Assembly: GCA_018267355.1 (NCBI GenBank)
Contig: JAFDYP010000138.1
Location: 1-6,473, forward strand
Length of the DNA stretch: 6,473 nucleotides
Direction of reading: 5' to 3'
Source: Bacteroidota bacterium
Lineage (GTDB): Bacteria; Bacteroidota; Bacteroidia; Chitinophagales; LD1
In this document: positions 5,750 through 6,473 of the stretch, one piece after another
How positions within the stretch are numbered: position 1 is the first letter of the stretch
Layout of the letters: every line of letters begins with the position of its first letter
The notes under the pieces: generated by a model
What the model saw: the letters and a program-made list of their open reading frames with translations, nothing else
Databases searched by the model: none
What the model was told of the DNA's origin: nothing
Made by a program: the position numbers and the translations under genes

Positions 5750-6473
5750 CCCTCCGTATGCTCTGACGCATAAAACCTGAAAAGGCAATAGGTAGATACT
5801 GCACACAGTATATGCCATGCTGCATGGCCCTGCAGTGGTGAATACGGATCGCACAGAGAAGTGCCTGTGCCGCTGATATTCCAGATGAAGAAAGCCAGCA
5901 TCAGGCTGGCAAACGCTGCGCCCGCCCAGCGGATATCATGATGCATACCGCGGATGAAGCGATTTAAAACCTCCGTGATGATAGTGAGGCCGATCAGTAT
6001 GGCAAAAACCGTATCACCAAAGAAATCAAAACCGATATGTATATCCTCTCTGCCATCTGCCCATATACAAAAAGACAGGAAGATTGTAAATAAAATACCA
6101 AAATGCACCGGTCGCCAGCTGAAGAAACGCTCCAGTGCATAGGCCCAGGTGAATGAAGCCACGAGATACATGGATAGCATATCAAAGAAACCACCGAGAT
6201 CAGAAGTAGTAGCATGCATGCACATAGAGCCGGGTCCGAGCAGCACCACCAGTGACGCATAAAAGATTGCATAAAACGGCTTACGGGTCAGAATATTCGC
6301 ATTGGCGTCATAGTCTCCGCGCATCAGCTGCCGGGCTATGATGATACCGGAAAGTATGAAGGAAATATTAGACCAGGTATTGTAAGGCTGCTTGATCAGG
6401 CCGGGGCGTGCTGCCTCACAAAACTCACTAGCCACCACCCCACCCGGACCGAACCAGCCACTCACCAGCGCTA
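5731..6473 (-). CDS. CREST superfamily / alkaline ceramidase-like membrane hydrolase, probably 5'-partial
   Basis: An integral membrane protein with about seven hydrophobic helices (roughly 29-45, 63-80, 92-110, 119-135, 150-168, 178-197 and 212-232). Numbering is from the GTG at 6465-6463. The five catalytic/zinc positions of human ACER3 (S77, H81, D92, H217, H221) appear with the same local spacing: S80 and H84 in GPGSMCMH, D95 in FFDMLS, and H214 and H218 in QGHAAWH. SEFCEAARPG near the N-terminus followed by QPYNTWSN matches the DWCE...EFWNT calcium-site region of the family, with E17 kept but Gln26 in place of the ACER3 Glu33. The predicted reaction is zinc-dependent amide hydrolysis of a lipid in the membrane; ceramide is only one possible substrate. 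The frame is still open from the GTG to the window edge, so the true start may lie beyond 6473. The stop TAG (5733-5731) lies inside the ddl coding end, and no terminator is visible. Confidence 0.82.
   Translation of the reverse strand, partial: ALVSGWFGPGGVVASEFCEAARPGLIKQPYNTWSNISFILSGIIIARQLMRGDYDANANILTRKPFYAIFYASLVVLLGPGSMCMHATTSDLGGFFDMLSMYLVASFTWAYALERFFSWRPVHFGILFTIFLSFCIWADGREDIHIGFDFFGDTVFAILIGLTIITEVLNRFIRGMHHDIRWAGAAFASLMLAFFIWNISGTGTSLCDPYSPLQGHAAWHILCAVSTYCLFRFYASEHTEGHSISA

Noticed and set aside
5994..6272. A second minus-strand frame of 92 codons inside the ceramidase-like gene
   Set aside because: It is in another frame of the same strand, while the 244-codon frame carries all CREST motifs and the membrane helices.
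1..6473. Mobile element, prophage or defence island
   Set aside because: No transposase, integrase, terminal repeats, attachment site, tRNA or CRISPR repeat is visible. The genes are mostly housekeeping and evenly composed, so the region reads as ordinary chromosome apart from the fused oxygenase.

Overview
The window looks like a chromosomal segment of a Bacteroidota bacterium, perhaps from the Chitinophagia or a related class; the class is only inferred. The evidence is a type A type IX secretion (T9SS) sorting domain on one secreted protein, start codons without a Shine-Dalgarno sequence but with A-rich leaders, a promoter of the Bacteroidota form (TTG, 20 bp, TAnnTTTG-like), and the lineage-typical sequence style of Ddl and of the stand-alone LuxC-type reductase. 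No mobile element, tRNA, rRNA or CRISPR array was seen.

Layout. Bases 1-249 (+) hold the 3' end of a phosphohexomutase, most likely phosphoglucosamine mutase (glmM), closed by a hairpin that can terminate transcription from both sides. Four genes lie on the minus strand. They are an M20 dipeptidase (324-1694), a secreted copper monooxygenase-like protein with its own terminator and promoter (1815-3494), a LuxC-family acyl-CoA reductase (3559-4587), and at the right edge a seven-helix CREST/alkaline-ceramidase-like membrane hydrolase whose 5' end probably lies outside the window (5731-6473). The plus strand carries D-alanine--D-alanine ligase (4742-5749). It is divergent from the reductase, across a 154 bp region with inverted repeats, and its end overlaps the end of the ceramidase-like gene by 19 bp.

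How the genes relate. glmM and ddl both feed peptidoglycan synthesis, and the M20 enzyme probably recycles dipeptides in the cytosol. The genes do not form one operon: each minus-strand gene appears to be separately transcribed or separated by a terminator. The most unusual gene is 1815-3494. In one polypeptide it joins a signal peptide, a haem-binding-like CX4CH domain, a peptidylglycine/dopamine monooxygenase-type dicopper core with all six copper ligands, and a T9SS sorting domain. It may be a cell-surface or secreted oxygenase with a tethered electron donor. The residues that PHM uses to hold a peptidyl-glycine are replaced, so its substrate is unknown. The ceramidase-like protein keeps the catalytic Ser/His/Asp/His/His set of the family in exact spacing. 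That is notable because some Bacteroidota make sphingolipids. All functional statements rest on motif reading by eye, not on searches.
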